A DNA stretch of 64,000 nt from Verticillium longisporum (lineage: Eukaryota > Ascomycota > Sordariomycetes > Glomerellales > Plectosphaerellaceae): assembly GCA_019188255.1 (NCBI GenBank), contig JAETXT010000008.1, forward strand, positions 1,302,001 to 1,366,000, read 5' to 3'. How positions within the stretch are numbered: the first letter of the stretch is position 1; the number at the start of each line of letters is the position of its first letter. The notes under the pieces are model-generated. The model had not been told where the DNA came from, made no database searches, and saw only the letters and a list, made by a program, of their open reading frames with translations. A program made the position numbers and the translations under genes. This document shows positions 46,656-57,596 of this stretch, piece by piece.

Positions 46656-47530
46656 GACATGAGTCATCCTACGCGGCGGATGATCACGGAACCCGGCCAA
46701 AGTCCCATTGATGATCACGCAGTGGATCCGTAGTCAAGAGGCCCGTGATACGAGATGGTATCGGCACCTGTCAGGGTTCTTCCTGACCTTCAGTTAGCAG
46801 GGCTTAATGGCGGCTGGACGTGGGGACGAAAGTAGATCAGATGAGTGCGGGAACGGCCCTGGTCGGGTTCCCCAGACCTAGTGCATTGTATAGGCGCGCC
46901 CAGACGTGAGAGGGCATCAAAAAAGATCTTTATCCACTGCATCGCTGCTCTCGAGAAGGGAGTGTCATGGTTAGTTTTCCGGGGGTCCCTCGTGATGTGC
47001 AACAAATTTCGCGGTTTTGCACGTCCCCCTGGTCCACAACCCCTCCCCCGCCGCATCAGCCCTAGGCTACTGCCGTTATACAATACACTACCAAATAACT
47101 CGACTTTGGGACCGCTTCAAGCGACTGAAACGCCGAGCATGGTTCTCAAGGCCCATGACCATGTCCTCCACAGATGACCCAAAGTGGCTTGGTGCAGATC
47201 GTTTTGGTGCACAATAGTTGACTCGCGCCATCCGGGCAGCCAGCCATCTTTGTGATTATCGCAGTTGACCATGAGATCTGCTTTGCAAAAGGAAAGAAAG
47301 TCAGAGACGGGTCTGTTGTTACTGCTGGTTGTGACGTTCTTTGACACCAGGTGAATCTAGTGTGAGGGCAAGTGGCATTCACGTCGGCGTACGTCGTGAA
47401 TCTCGGTATCGAGAAGGCCTGTAACATGTGTCCAGTCGAGTAGTATACAGAGCAGATCACCCTTATTCAAGCTCCCAATTACGACATCTCACAGCGTTTC
47501 CCAGAAAAATGGCCATGTTGTGAAATAACG
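46656..47530. other. Convergent intergenic region, no supported gene
   Basis: About 875 bp between the 3' ends of the secreted protein and the phosphoesterase fragment. Nothing further seen. Confidence 0.5.
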
Positions 47531-48420
47531 TCAACCTGGATCAGTTAGCGATGAGACTCCGTGGTTCCCATTGCATAATGAGAATCTCTGCTTCAGCAAC
47601 TTACAATTACAGCTCGTGTGTTCGTCCGAAACCTCGGGATACGAGTCAAGGCCGTAAGTAGCGTTGAGCGCCACAGAGCCTATAGCTCGGCCGTCTTCCA
47701 GGAGGTTCCATGTCTCGACCTCAAAGTGCTTGAGGCCCTCTCGGGTCACGAGGACCTGTCGAGCTCCCCGAATCCAGCTGCCGTACCCGCCGTATCCCGT
47801 GTGTTGGCCAAAGCACAAATTTACGCCGTTCCCCTTGATAGCCACCCTACCTACAGCTTTGTCCCACTTGTAACACCAGGTGTTTCCGTGGTCGTGGCCC
47901 GAGAAGAGGGCAATCATCCCTGGTGTTGAGCCTATGGCTTCCATGAACGGGGCATCCTGACCTCCATATTTGCACTTCGCGTCTGGTTTACCGTCTGGAC
48001 ACCATCCTTGAGCTTGCTGCGAGAGTGGAGTATCGTAATTGATGCCAGGCTGGTGATTGGGGTGTACGCCCGACAATTGAAGCGCCTGGGATGCTTCCGT
48101 GGGAATATGAACGAAACCGAGAGACGGTATGGTCTTGCCGAAGCGTTGGGCGATGCGTTCATGAGACGTGTTGAACCACTCCACGACGGATGGATCGACC
48201 CAGTTAGGGTGGCTAACATCAGCGCCGTTCGCTTGACGCTCCTGAAGCTTGAAACCGCCTCGGCTGTCAAAGAACCACAGTAGCAATTCGGGGACACAAT
48301 CGCAGTAGTAACAGTCCTCGGCATACACGGGTAGATAGTAGTTAGTTACGCTGGCATTATCTCCAGGGACCATCCTCCGCATACGAGAGTTCGAAAATCG
48401 CTTCTCCCGCTTAAAGATAC
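47531..48420 (-). pseudogene. Calcineurin-like metallophosphoesterase (Dcr2/purple-acid type), 5'-truncated
   Basis: C-terminal half of a metal-dependent phosphatase. Readable frame runs from about 48420 to 47605, then a 69-nt intron (47536-47604, GTAAGT, GCTAAC, CCAG) and a last exon ending in TGA at 47531. Family blocks: NYYLPVYAEDC, LLLWFFDSRGG, SLGFVHIP (metal His), ALFSGHDHGNTWCY (GHxH metal ligands), CFGQHTGYGGYG and VLVTREGLKHFE. The N-terminal metal-site motifs of the fold (DxH, GDxxD, GNH) are absent. Homology reaches to about 48420, where AT-rich retroelement DNA begins, so the gene was cut by that insertion. A downstream ATG at 48382 exists but cannot give a complete enzyme. Intactness of the missing half beyond the window is unknown. 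Confidence 0.88.
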
Positions 48421-48432
48421 CTTGCTATTAAG

Positions 48433-48644
48433 TATTAGGACCTAAGGGAGGTATAAGACTAATAGGGGATCGCCTATTATTTAATCGTAGGAATTAAGAA
48501 GAGAGGACCGAGTATAGTAAAGGAATAATTATAAGAAAAGTTAATAGACTAAGATTTAGAGAAAGGCATCGATTATTCTATCTTCCTAGAGACCCTTAAA
48601 AGATTAATAGTTAATCTTTTTACTTATTATATAAGACTCTTTAA
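48433..48644 (+). repeat. 5' LTR of element C (left copy), 212 bp
   Basis: Matches 57199-57384 and the inverse of 57385-57596, differing almost only by C/T and G/A changes. Begins TATTAGGACC (probably TGTTAGG before RIP) and ends TTTAA. Confidence 0.85.
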
Positions 48645-50478
48645 TATAATAATCGATCTACCCTTAAGGAGCAACGACTATTAAGATAATATATCGATTA
48701 GAGACGTATAAAGTACTAGAAGATAAGCTATTATAGGATAATAGATAGAGAATACCGAAGAATTAATATAATTAAAGCCCGATATAGAATAAGGATAAAA
48801 TACCGAGAATAATATATTCGATAACTTATTATTAATTATAAATAAGGAATTAAATCGATAATTAGAGGAGGAATAGTATAAATTTATAAAGAAAAGGAAA
48901 TACGAAAAACTAATTATACTCTAAAGGGGAGACTTAATAAGCCTATTATTAAGAATAATTAATAGATTAGTATTAGTACTTAGGGTAATATTCTACGAAG
49001 AACTATAAAGTACACCTTTTACGAAGATATAATTATTAACTATTTAATATAAGGGGATATCTTAATCGGGACTTAATACCTTCTTATTTAGCCTTAATAT
49101 ACGATTCTAACTTAATAAGAAGAGTTTCTATAGAGATATCGATAAAGTCGTATATACGAATAACTACTTTATTAATACTTTATAATAGAGATAGATATTA
49201 TATATATAAATAGAATATAAGTCTATCTATGAAGTTATTTAAAGAGTAATAGGGGCTTAGCTAAAGGGTAACGTAGACGACGATAATACTTAAATATTCT
49301 AGATAATTATTAAACTATATAAATAGGATTAATAGTTTTAAGCCTTTAATTAGAAATACTAAGACTTTATAGACGTTTATAATAGCCTAAAAGCAGAGCT
49401 ACCCGAACCCCTATTATAGATCTATAGGGTAATACTTTTATTTACGAAATTTAATTTAGATCTTATATAATAGATTATAGCTTAGGGAATTCCTTATATA
49501 AGAATAGAGCTAAATAGAATAGCTAAGAGGGCGGAGACCCTACTATAGACTAAGAGAAGCTTAAAATAATATTAAGATAATAAGGAGAGAAGCCGAGATA
49601 ATCTATAATAGACCTAAAATAAGACCTATAGAAGAATAGCTAATAAATAACTATAAAGAAGAGATAATCGAAAACTAAATAGCTAGCTAAACTAATCTAT
49701 TATATTTTATAAACTAATAATAGAATAGTAATAAATAGATAAAAGAAGGCCTAAGGCCCTAGACGATATTAAATATTATAATTATAATAAATATAAATAC
49801 TATGCTAATAGCTATTTAAAGGCATTATATATAAATTATAGAAAATAAAGCTATATATATAAATTATATAAGTAGTATTTAATAGTAAACTATAAACTAC
49901 TTAGGGGAAGAATAATAGAAGACCCTTAATAGGAAGAACCGCTATTCCTGAGACTAAAATAGTATAAAATAACTATTAAATTATATATTAATAATAATTA
50001 AGTTAAGGGAGAGGCAATACTAGATAGAGGAGCCGATATTAACGTTATTAATAGCGACCTCTTAAGGGAAGCTAGAGAATAGCTAGGGGAAAAGTAGGGT
50101 AAGCTAGGTAAAGTATTCCGAAATAGGGAGATAAGTACCTATAGCGAAAAAAGGATTATTAGCTAAGTAATAGATAACCTTAAGATAAAGCGTATAATAA
50201 TAATAGAGTATATAATAGTAGATAATATTATAAATAGGTATAATGTTATCTTAGGAAGACCCTAGCTAGCCTAAGTATAGCTGATAAACGATTAATTATA
50301 GGGCTATTAGAGATACCCTATTAGGAAATAAGATATTAGAATTATATTAATAAGAAAATAAATTAAGAATATAATCTATTAATCCTTAATAATAGCCTTA
50401 ATTATATTATAGAATATATAAGCTCCCCTTATAATACCCCTATAAGAGTATAATAAGAGAAACGAGCTATTTACTATA

Positions 50479-50526
50479 ACGTGCATGATAAGCAAGTGGG
50501 CCAAACAAGCAAGTGGGCCACCTGAC
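50479..50526. repeat. Terminal inverted repeat, transposon copy 2 (3' side of the gene)
   Basis: 48 bp, identical to the reverse complement of 52291-52338. Contains AAGCAAGTGGGCCA twice, 17 bp apart. Confidence 0.92.
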
Positions 50527-50585
50527 CACGACCATGCGACGACAGCAGCATCCCGGTGAACCCTAACGCCTTAAATCAATTGAAA

Positions 50586-52239
50586 CTACTTGAAATCCTC
50601 TTCTTCAGAAGCCCTCGTCTCCAGCTGACAAGTTCGCGCATTATGTCCAGGCTCGCCGCAGACACCGCAGCGCCGTTTCTTCGTCCCGTCCCTTGGTTGG
50701 CGACTGCTTCTCTGACGCGTTTCCTCATTTATCTGGACCTGAACCTCGATATTGGTTTGTATCTCCTGTCCCTCACCTAGAGTTAGACTCCCTCCTTGCC
50801 TGAGACGTGTTTTCTTAGCTCTCCGACGCTTGCTGAGTGTCGCGTTCTCGTCTCGAAGGATCTGGTTCTCCGACTTCAATAGGGCGAGTTGATGCATGAT
50901 TCCACGCGTCCCCTTGGTAAAGTGGTCTATAGCGTTAAGAATCGACGTCGGAGAGCTTCCTTGGTGTCGGGCGATTCGACCTTTAATAAACTCTGACTGA
51001 CAGCTAGCTTCAATCGGGTTGTGAGGCGTTTGGGAGACCCAAGGTTCTGATGTATCGGGGACCCCCTCGACGGGCGTCGGTGTCCGTAGCTTCACATCCA
51101 GCTTTGAAACCACAATTTCGGGGCTCATTGGGACAAGCCCAGCACCTCTGAACCCCCTTGATATTCCTTTCCGTCATAGCTTCTTTGAAAGCTGCGAAAA
51201 ACGCGGGAAAGAAGTCCTCCTTCGTGATGTGGCTTGTACCTGCCCTCATCTTCTTCTCAATTTGCCGACCGTAGGCCTGCTTTAGCGGGCCAAAACAGCC
51301 AACATCAAGAGGTTGAAGTAGGTGAGATGAATGGGGAGGCATGCATAGCGTAATGATGTTGTTTTCCTTGCAGTAGAGCTCGAACTCAACGGAATGGTGA
51401 CTTTGGTGCCCATCTAGGATAAGGAGGCGATATCCGGCCGACCGACGGGGCTTGGTATGCTTGTCAAAATGCTGAATCCATTCTAGACCTTTCTCATTTG
51501 TTGTCCAGCCTTTGTCTGTCGTAGCGATTACCCAGTCGTGAGGTAGAGGGCTGTCTTCGTACCAGCTTGAGAGGTGATTTTTGCCCGCCATAATGATGAA
51601 CGGCGGGACACACCACCCGTCTGCGCCAACGCCTTGGATCACTGTCACCCATTCCCGACCTCCTGGTTGGACCATTTTCGTATTAGAACGTCTTTCGGCG
51701 TTCGTAACGACCATTCCGGACCCGATAACGCCCATCATAAACCCAGTCTCATCGAAGTTATAGATATCAGGCTCCGCGATACCGTATTTGGCGATTGTGT
51801 TCTTTACGAGCGCGAACCAATCGCGAATTGCCTCGGGATCTTCGCATTGGGCTCTCTGATAGTCATATCTGCGAAAGAAACGCGTCTTAAGCTCTGGTTG
51901 TCGCCTGACGAAGTTTGAGGCCCAGCGCTTCCCGACACTCGGCGCGTCGCGGTCGGCTAGCAGTCGATTAGCCATATCTTCAACCTCACAAAGCCGGGGA
52001 GGAAATGCTCGGGAATTTAGCTCAAGTATGTATTGAACAATCGTTAACTCCTCGAGCTCCGTCAAATTTCGATTGAGGGGGATCCTGTCGCGTTGCGAAG
52101 TAATACCGCGTAGTCGACGCGTCAAGGTCATTCGGGGAACACCAAAGATATTTGTCGCAGCGCGTATACTGAGATCTGGGTCATTTTGAATAGCCTGAAG
52201 AGCAAGCTGTAATTGACGTTCTTGTGAGGGCGGAGACAT
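50586..52239 (-). pseudogene. pogo/Fot transposase with one frameshift (copy 2)
   Basis: Same architecture as the copy 1 transposase, and aligned without gaps through the catalytic core. HTH DNA-binding region in residues ~1-115 (MANRLLADRDAP, VGKRW, FVRRQPEL). DD35D triad at D163 (NFDETGF), D276 (LILDGHQSHHS) and D312 (LLQPLDVGCFGPLK). The C-terminal part has a basic coiled-coil-like stretch (LLKSENQILRDENATL) and a CCHC knuckle (CGVCGEPGHNARTC). The frame is lost at the C-run 51153-51157 (five; four keep the frame): the first frame runs on to 51010 as nonsense, and the true C-terminal frame ends at 50586. With one base removed the length would be 550 aa. N-terminal start at 52239 (MSPPSQERQ). 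Confidence 0.92.
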
Positions 52240-52290
52240 CGTTGTTGGTGGAGGAATTAATGGTTAACGTAAGAAGGTCGCGTTTTCGTC

Positions 52291-52338
52291 GTCAGGTGGC
52301 CCACTTGCTTGTTTGGCCCACTTGCTTATCATGCACGT
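52291..52338. repeat. Terminal inverted repeat, transposon copy 2 (5' side of the gene)
   Basis: Perfect inverse of 50479-50526 with the same doubled 14-bp motif. Confidence 0.92.
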
Positions 52339-55300
52339 TAGTCTTAGCGGAATACTATGAATTTAGGGACGTATTCGATATTAAATAAATAATAACCCTA
52401 CTATCGTATTATTAATAGGATTATTTAATAGAACTCGAGGATAGAAAGAAACTACCCTTCGGACTTATCTATACCTTAATAGAAAAGGAATTAGAAATAT
52501 TAAAGGAATATATAAACGATTTATTAAAAAAGGGATAGATTAGATACTCTATTAGCTCTATTAATACCCCTATATTATTTATCCTAAAAAAGGGTAATAA
52601 GCTTAGAATATATATTAATTATAAGGGACTTAATAAAATTACGAAGAAAGACTATATTACCCTCCTATTTATCTACGAGCTACTCGACTAGTTAATAATA
52701 GCTAGGTTATTTACGAAACTAGACCTAAAAGATATTTATTACCGACTACGTATTAAAATAAAGGATAAATAGAAAACTGTATTTAGAATAAAATATAGCT
52801 ATTTCGAATACTTTATTATACTATTTAGCTTCGCGAATATATTAATTACCTTCTAAGTATATATTAATAAAGTACTAGCTAACCTCGTAAATATAATATA
52901 TATCGTTTATATAGATAATATCTTAATATATTTAATAATACTAGAAGAATATTAATAGAATACTAGAATAATACTTAAAAGACTTCGAGAATAGAACCTC
53001 TATATAAATCTAGAAAAATATAACTTTAATATAATAATAATAGAGTTTCTAGGGTTTATAATCTCCCCTATAAGTATATATATCATAGAAGAACGAATTA
53101 CTATAATAAAGGACTAATTAACCCCTAATCCCTAAAAGACTTTTAAGGATTCTTTAGGTTTATAGGCTTTTATAAGTATTTTATTAAGAACTACTCGAAA
53201 ATCGTAGCCCCTTTAATTAATAAGAACGCTAAATAATTAATAATAGACTTCTAGCTAAATACTATTAATTTAATAGCTTTCTAAAAACTAAAGTTTATAT
53301 TTATAAGGGCTCCTATCCTTTAATACTTCGATAATAGATTAAAAACGAGAATTAAACCTAATATATTAAACTTCGTAATTAGAGTAATCCTATCTTAATT
53401 AGAGAATAGCTATTAGAAACTAATTACGTACTTTTTAAAAAAGATTAAAAATATAGAGCTACGATACGATATACTAGAAGTAGAAATAATAGTAATCGTA
53501 AAGTCTTTTAAGATATAAAGATAATACTTTATTTATAATAGATTAATAGTTAAGGTCCTAATTAATTACTTTAATTATAAATATTTTATAGAAAAGCCGA
53601 AGATCTTAGGATAATAGGGAAAATAATTATAAATATTATTAGAGTTCGACTTTATTATTGAATACTAGGTAAGTAATAGGAACCTAGTAGATAGCCTCTC
53701 TAGGAGGCCCGACTATAAGCTAAATTAAAGAGAATAGGAGTAGGCGAGGGTATATTACCTATTATCGTAGATAAAACGATTCCTTAATATCGTTAGGGCT
53801 ATTATTATAATAGATTAATAGCTAGATAATAAATCTATTAAAGAAGCTATCCTAGAAGCCTAGGGAAATAATACCTTCTATAGAATAAGAAAGGAGTAAA
53901 GGCTACCCGATTAGTAAATAGAAGTAAATAGCCTATTAACCTTTAAGAATAAGATCTTTATTCTATAGGATAAGGCCCTTAGAAATGAAATCCTATAATA
54001 AGCCTATAATAGCCTAATAACGGGGTACTAAGGAGTTAGGAAGACTATTATTTAGCTTAAAAAAATACTTCTAGAATAACTTAATTAAAGATATTAAGGA
54101 ATATATCCCTATATACTTAATATATTAGATAATAAAACCCTAATACTATAAGCTATATAGTTAATTAAGTAGCCTATCGCTATTTAATAGTCCCTTTAAG
54201 GAAATATCTATAGACTTTATTATAAGACTCCCTAAAATCGGTAAATAAGATATTATACTAATTATCGTAGACTACTTTATAAAGTATACTATATACGTAC
54301 TAACTAGTAGTAGACTTATAGTAGCCGGTCTAGTAATTATACTATAGGACTATATATTTAAGAGATATAGCCTCTTAAAAGGTATAATCTGGGATAGAGG
54401 GTTATTATTTATTAATAAGTTTTAGATAACTTTATATAAAATAATAGGAATAAAGAGACGACTCTTAATAGCCTTCTACCTATAGATTAATAGCTAAATA
54501 GAACGATAGAATTAGAACTTAGAATACTACCTTAGAGTATTCTATAATTATAAATAAATAGACTAGATTTCCCTACTCCTTATAGCGGAATTTATATATA
54601 ATATATTATTCTATATAATAATCTAGTAATTATTAGTAGAAGTATTAATAGGATATAACCTAGCTAGACTAAGGGACCTAGGCCGAGCTATATAACGATA
54701 AGGGAACTTAGAGATAATAGAACTATAAGTAGCCTAATAGATAATTAAGAGAAAGATAATCTATAGACTCTTAGAAACTAATAGTAAATACTAGGCCCGC
54801 TATTATAACCGAGGAAGAATTCGGAAAGAATATAAAGTAGGAGACCTAGTTCTCCTCTCTATAAGAACGATTAAATAGTAAAGACCTAGTAAGAAGCTAT
54901 CTAATAAATACCTCGGACTATTTAGAATTACTAAGAAAATAGATAGCTATAGTCTAGTATATAGGCTATAGCTACCCTTTAGCTATAAAATATATAATAT
55001 ATTCTACGTATTATACTTAGAAAATTAGAAAAGTAGAGAAAATTAATTACTATTTTAGCTATAGATTAATAAGGTATTACTAGCTATAGGAATAGAAGAT
55101 ATATACGTAGTCGAGAGAATAATTAACTATAGAGGACTATTATATAATTAGTAGTACCTTATTAAGTAAGAAGGATACTTAGAAAGCGAGAATTTATAGG
55201 AACTATAGCGAAACGTAATAAACGACCTTATTAAGATATATAAATAATTATAAGAAAGATTAATAATAGATTAATAATAACTTAATTAATATTTAGGGGG

Positions 55301-57198
55301 TAGTCTAGCCCTTAGCCCTACTCTTAAAGGAGAATAATAAAAAAAGAAAAAAAAAAAGAAAGTAAAAGAAAAAACTAAGTAATAGGGGAGCATTAATAGA
55401 CTATTAATAGTTCTTAAGCTATAACCTCGCTATTACTTTCCTAATTCTCGCTATCCTCTTTATTATTAATAGTATTAATAAAAGTATTATAATTCTAGTA
55501 AACGATTAATAAGCGAATAGTAAATAATTAATAAGTAATTTACGATTAAAGTATAATTTTCCCGGATCTCGGACTAGATAGTAACTAGCTTAGCGAGAGA
55601 GCTAGTAATCTATTATAAGGTAGTAATAGAGACCTTAATAATAGTAGTAGAACGCTTAGCGGCCTAGGCGAGGCGATTAATAATAACGAGGTAGCGAATA
55701 GAATACTTACTAGCCTCCTACTAATTAATAATAGCCCGCTTCTTAACGCTTAGCGCTTTATCGTTTTTACCTTTTTAGAGGGCCTTCTAGCTAGTAATCT
55801 TAGCTATATCGAAATTAATTAAAAGAAATCTATTAATACTTAAATAATAATTATCTAGTAAATAAATACTATTTACTTTAAAGATACTAATATAGCTATT
55901 CTTAGTTATAGCCTTAATAGCTAATTTAAGGGTATATATAGCGGCCTAGTACTTAATAGGCACTTATAAAGGATTAGCTATTAGATAATAGGGGAATAAA
56001 AGGGGGGCAATTTATAATAAAGTATAGCTTACCTCCCTAGGCTACTCTATAATAGGAGCATTTAGTAGAACTAGCTATATAAACGATTAGCCGATAATTA
56101 ACTACTAGATAATAGCTAACTTACTAGCGTCCTCCTTATAGTAAGGGTACTCCTTACTTATAATAGGATTAAATTACTTATATATATAATCGTAGTAGTA
56201 GAGGTATAGTAGGTCTCTAGCGGAGTATGCCTATCTAGGCTCCTAGCGAGGGTTAAGAGGAAAAGGAGATATTATTCTATAGCTAATTAGCTATTAAACC
56301 GTAAAAGAAACGTTAAAAATAACTTATAAATAGGAAATTATTTAAATAATAGTATTACCGCTTTTAATTAATAAATAATTAATAAATAAATATTAATAGA
56401 TTTATAAGTTATTCTCGTTAAAGAATTAGAAAACTAGAATCGATCTAAGAATTATACTTAATTAGTAATTATATAATAGCTAATCGCTAAAGGATTATTA
56501 TAAAAGATATAAAAATAATATTAAAGAGGGGAGGAATATTATTATCGTTATTATTATCGCTAAAGAAGAAGAAAAAACGGAAATAATAATTAGAAAATCC
56601 TCTTATAAATATACTAGAAACCTATAATAAGCTACCCTAGAATAATAACTATTTATTAAGTCTAAATAATAAGAAAGGAAAGAATAAAGAATAATAGATT
56701 AATAAGTTTATATTAAAAGGCGAGTAATTATTAATTAGCTATAAAAGAAGCTTATTAAATTATTATTTAAGAATAGAATAATATAAAAATAATTAAATAG
56801 AATTAAGATAAAGAAAGAGAATAGAAGAATATTAGAATAGTAAAACTATATTAATAAGCTACTACCCGCTAATTAGCTATAGAAGAGAACTATTAAATTA
56901 TTAAATAAGAATAATAGAAGAATAAAAAGTAGAATTAAGATAAGAAGAAAGATATATAGAAATATTAAATTATAGCTATTAGATAATAAAGAATTAACCT
57001 AGAAACCTAGCTAATTAATAGGAGGTATTTATTAAGATAGATATTTAAGAACTAGATAGAAACCTAGAATATATAGATATCGTTAGACTAGATAATACTA
57101 AATAGCCTAAGAGAGAACTACCTAGAACTTAATAGGGACCTTTAATTTAAATATTATATTATACTTCGGGACGAAGTAAAGAGAGAGACGGGGCGTTA

Positions 57199-57384
57199 TA
57201 TTAGGACCTAAAGGAGGTATAAGACCGATAAGGGATCGCTTATTATTTAATCGTAGGAATTAAGAAGAGAGGACTAAGTATAGTAAGGGAATAATTATAA
57301 GAAAGGTTAATAGACTAAGATTTAGAGAAGGGCATCGATTATTCTATCTTCCTAGAGACCCTTAAGAGACTAATAGTTAATCCC
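57199..57384 (+). repeat. 3' LTR of element C (left copy), lacking its last 26 bp
   Basis: 186 bp colinear with 48433-48618. It stops after GTTAATCCC, where the inverted LTR of the right copy begins at once. Confidence 0.85.
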
Positions 57385-57419
57385 TTAAGGAGTCTTATAT
57401 AATGAGTAAAGGGATTAAC
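57376..57419. repeat. Centre of the giant inverted repeat
   Basis: GTTAATCCC (57376-57384), a 26-nt non-repeated spacer, then GGGATTAAC (57411-57419). Arms continue outward in both directions for kilobases. The spacer equals the 26 bp missing from the left copy's 3' LTR, present once in the right copy's LTR. Confidence 0.9.
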
Positions 57420-57596
57420 TATTAGTCTCTTAAGGGTCTCTAGGAAGATAGAATAATCGATGCCCTTCTCTAAATCTTAGTCTATTAACCTTTCTTATAA
57501 TTATTCCTTTATTATACTTAGTCCTCTCTTCTTAATTCCTATAATTAAATAATAAGCGATCCCTTATCGGTCTTATACCTCCTTTAAGTCCTAATA
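57385..57596 (-). repeat. LTR of element C (right, inverted copy), 212 bp
   Basis: Full-length reverse complement of 48433-48644 with scattered transitions; directly abuts the left copy's truncated LTR. Confidence 0.87.

Larger units (their letters stand above)
50479..52338 (-). mobile_element. pogo/Fot-type DNA transposon, copy 2
   Basis: Complete 1860-bp element flanked by TA at 50477-50478 and 52339-52340, with 48-bp perfect terminal inverted repeats. Normal base composition inside a RIP-degraded Gypsy element. The inverted right arm (near 62440) preserves the empty site with a single TA, confirming a clean insertion. Transposase on the minus strand. Nearly identical over the visible part to copy 3 at 63747. 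Confidence 0.95.
48433..57384 (+). mobile_element. RIP-degraded Ty3/Gypsy element C, left (plus) copy
   Basis: Bounded by a 212-bp 5' LTR and a 3' LTR shortened by 26 bp. Inside, plus-strand reading with stops ignored shows in order: gag with a zinc-knuckle remnant near 49785-49830, a protease motif near 50000-50060 (AILDRGADINVINSDLL-like), and RT about 52440-53200 (KLRIYINYKGLNKI, FTKLDLKDIYYRLRI). RNase H-like sequence follows. Integrase lies about 54180-54900 (DRGLLFINKF, IERQNQNLEYYLRVFYNY). About 1.8 kb between 55300 and 57190 is of unknown content, with an A-rich run near 55340. CA/TG are nearly absent. DNA transposon copy 2 interrupts it at 50479. Confidence 0.85.

Noticed and set aside
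50586..51128. Separate second gene in the transposon encoding a zinc-knuckle protein
   Set aside because: Its sequence continues the transposase C-terminus in another frame; a single-base run-length change explains the split, and no separate promoter or start is needed.
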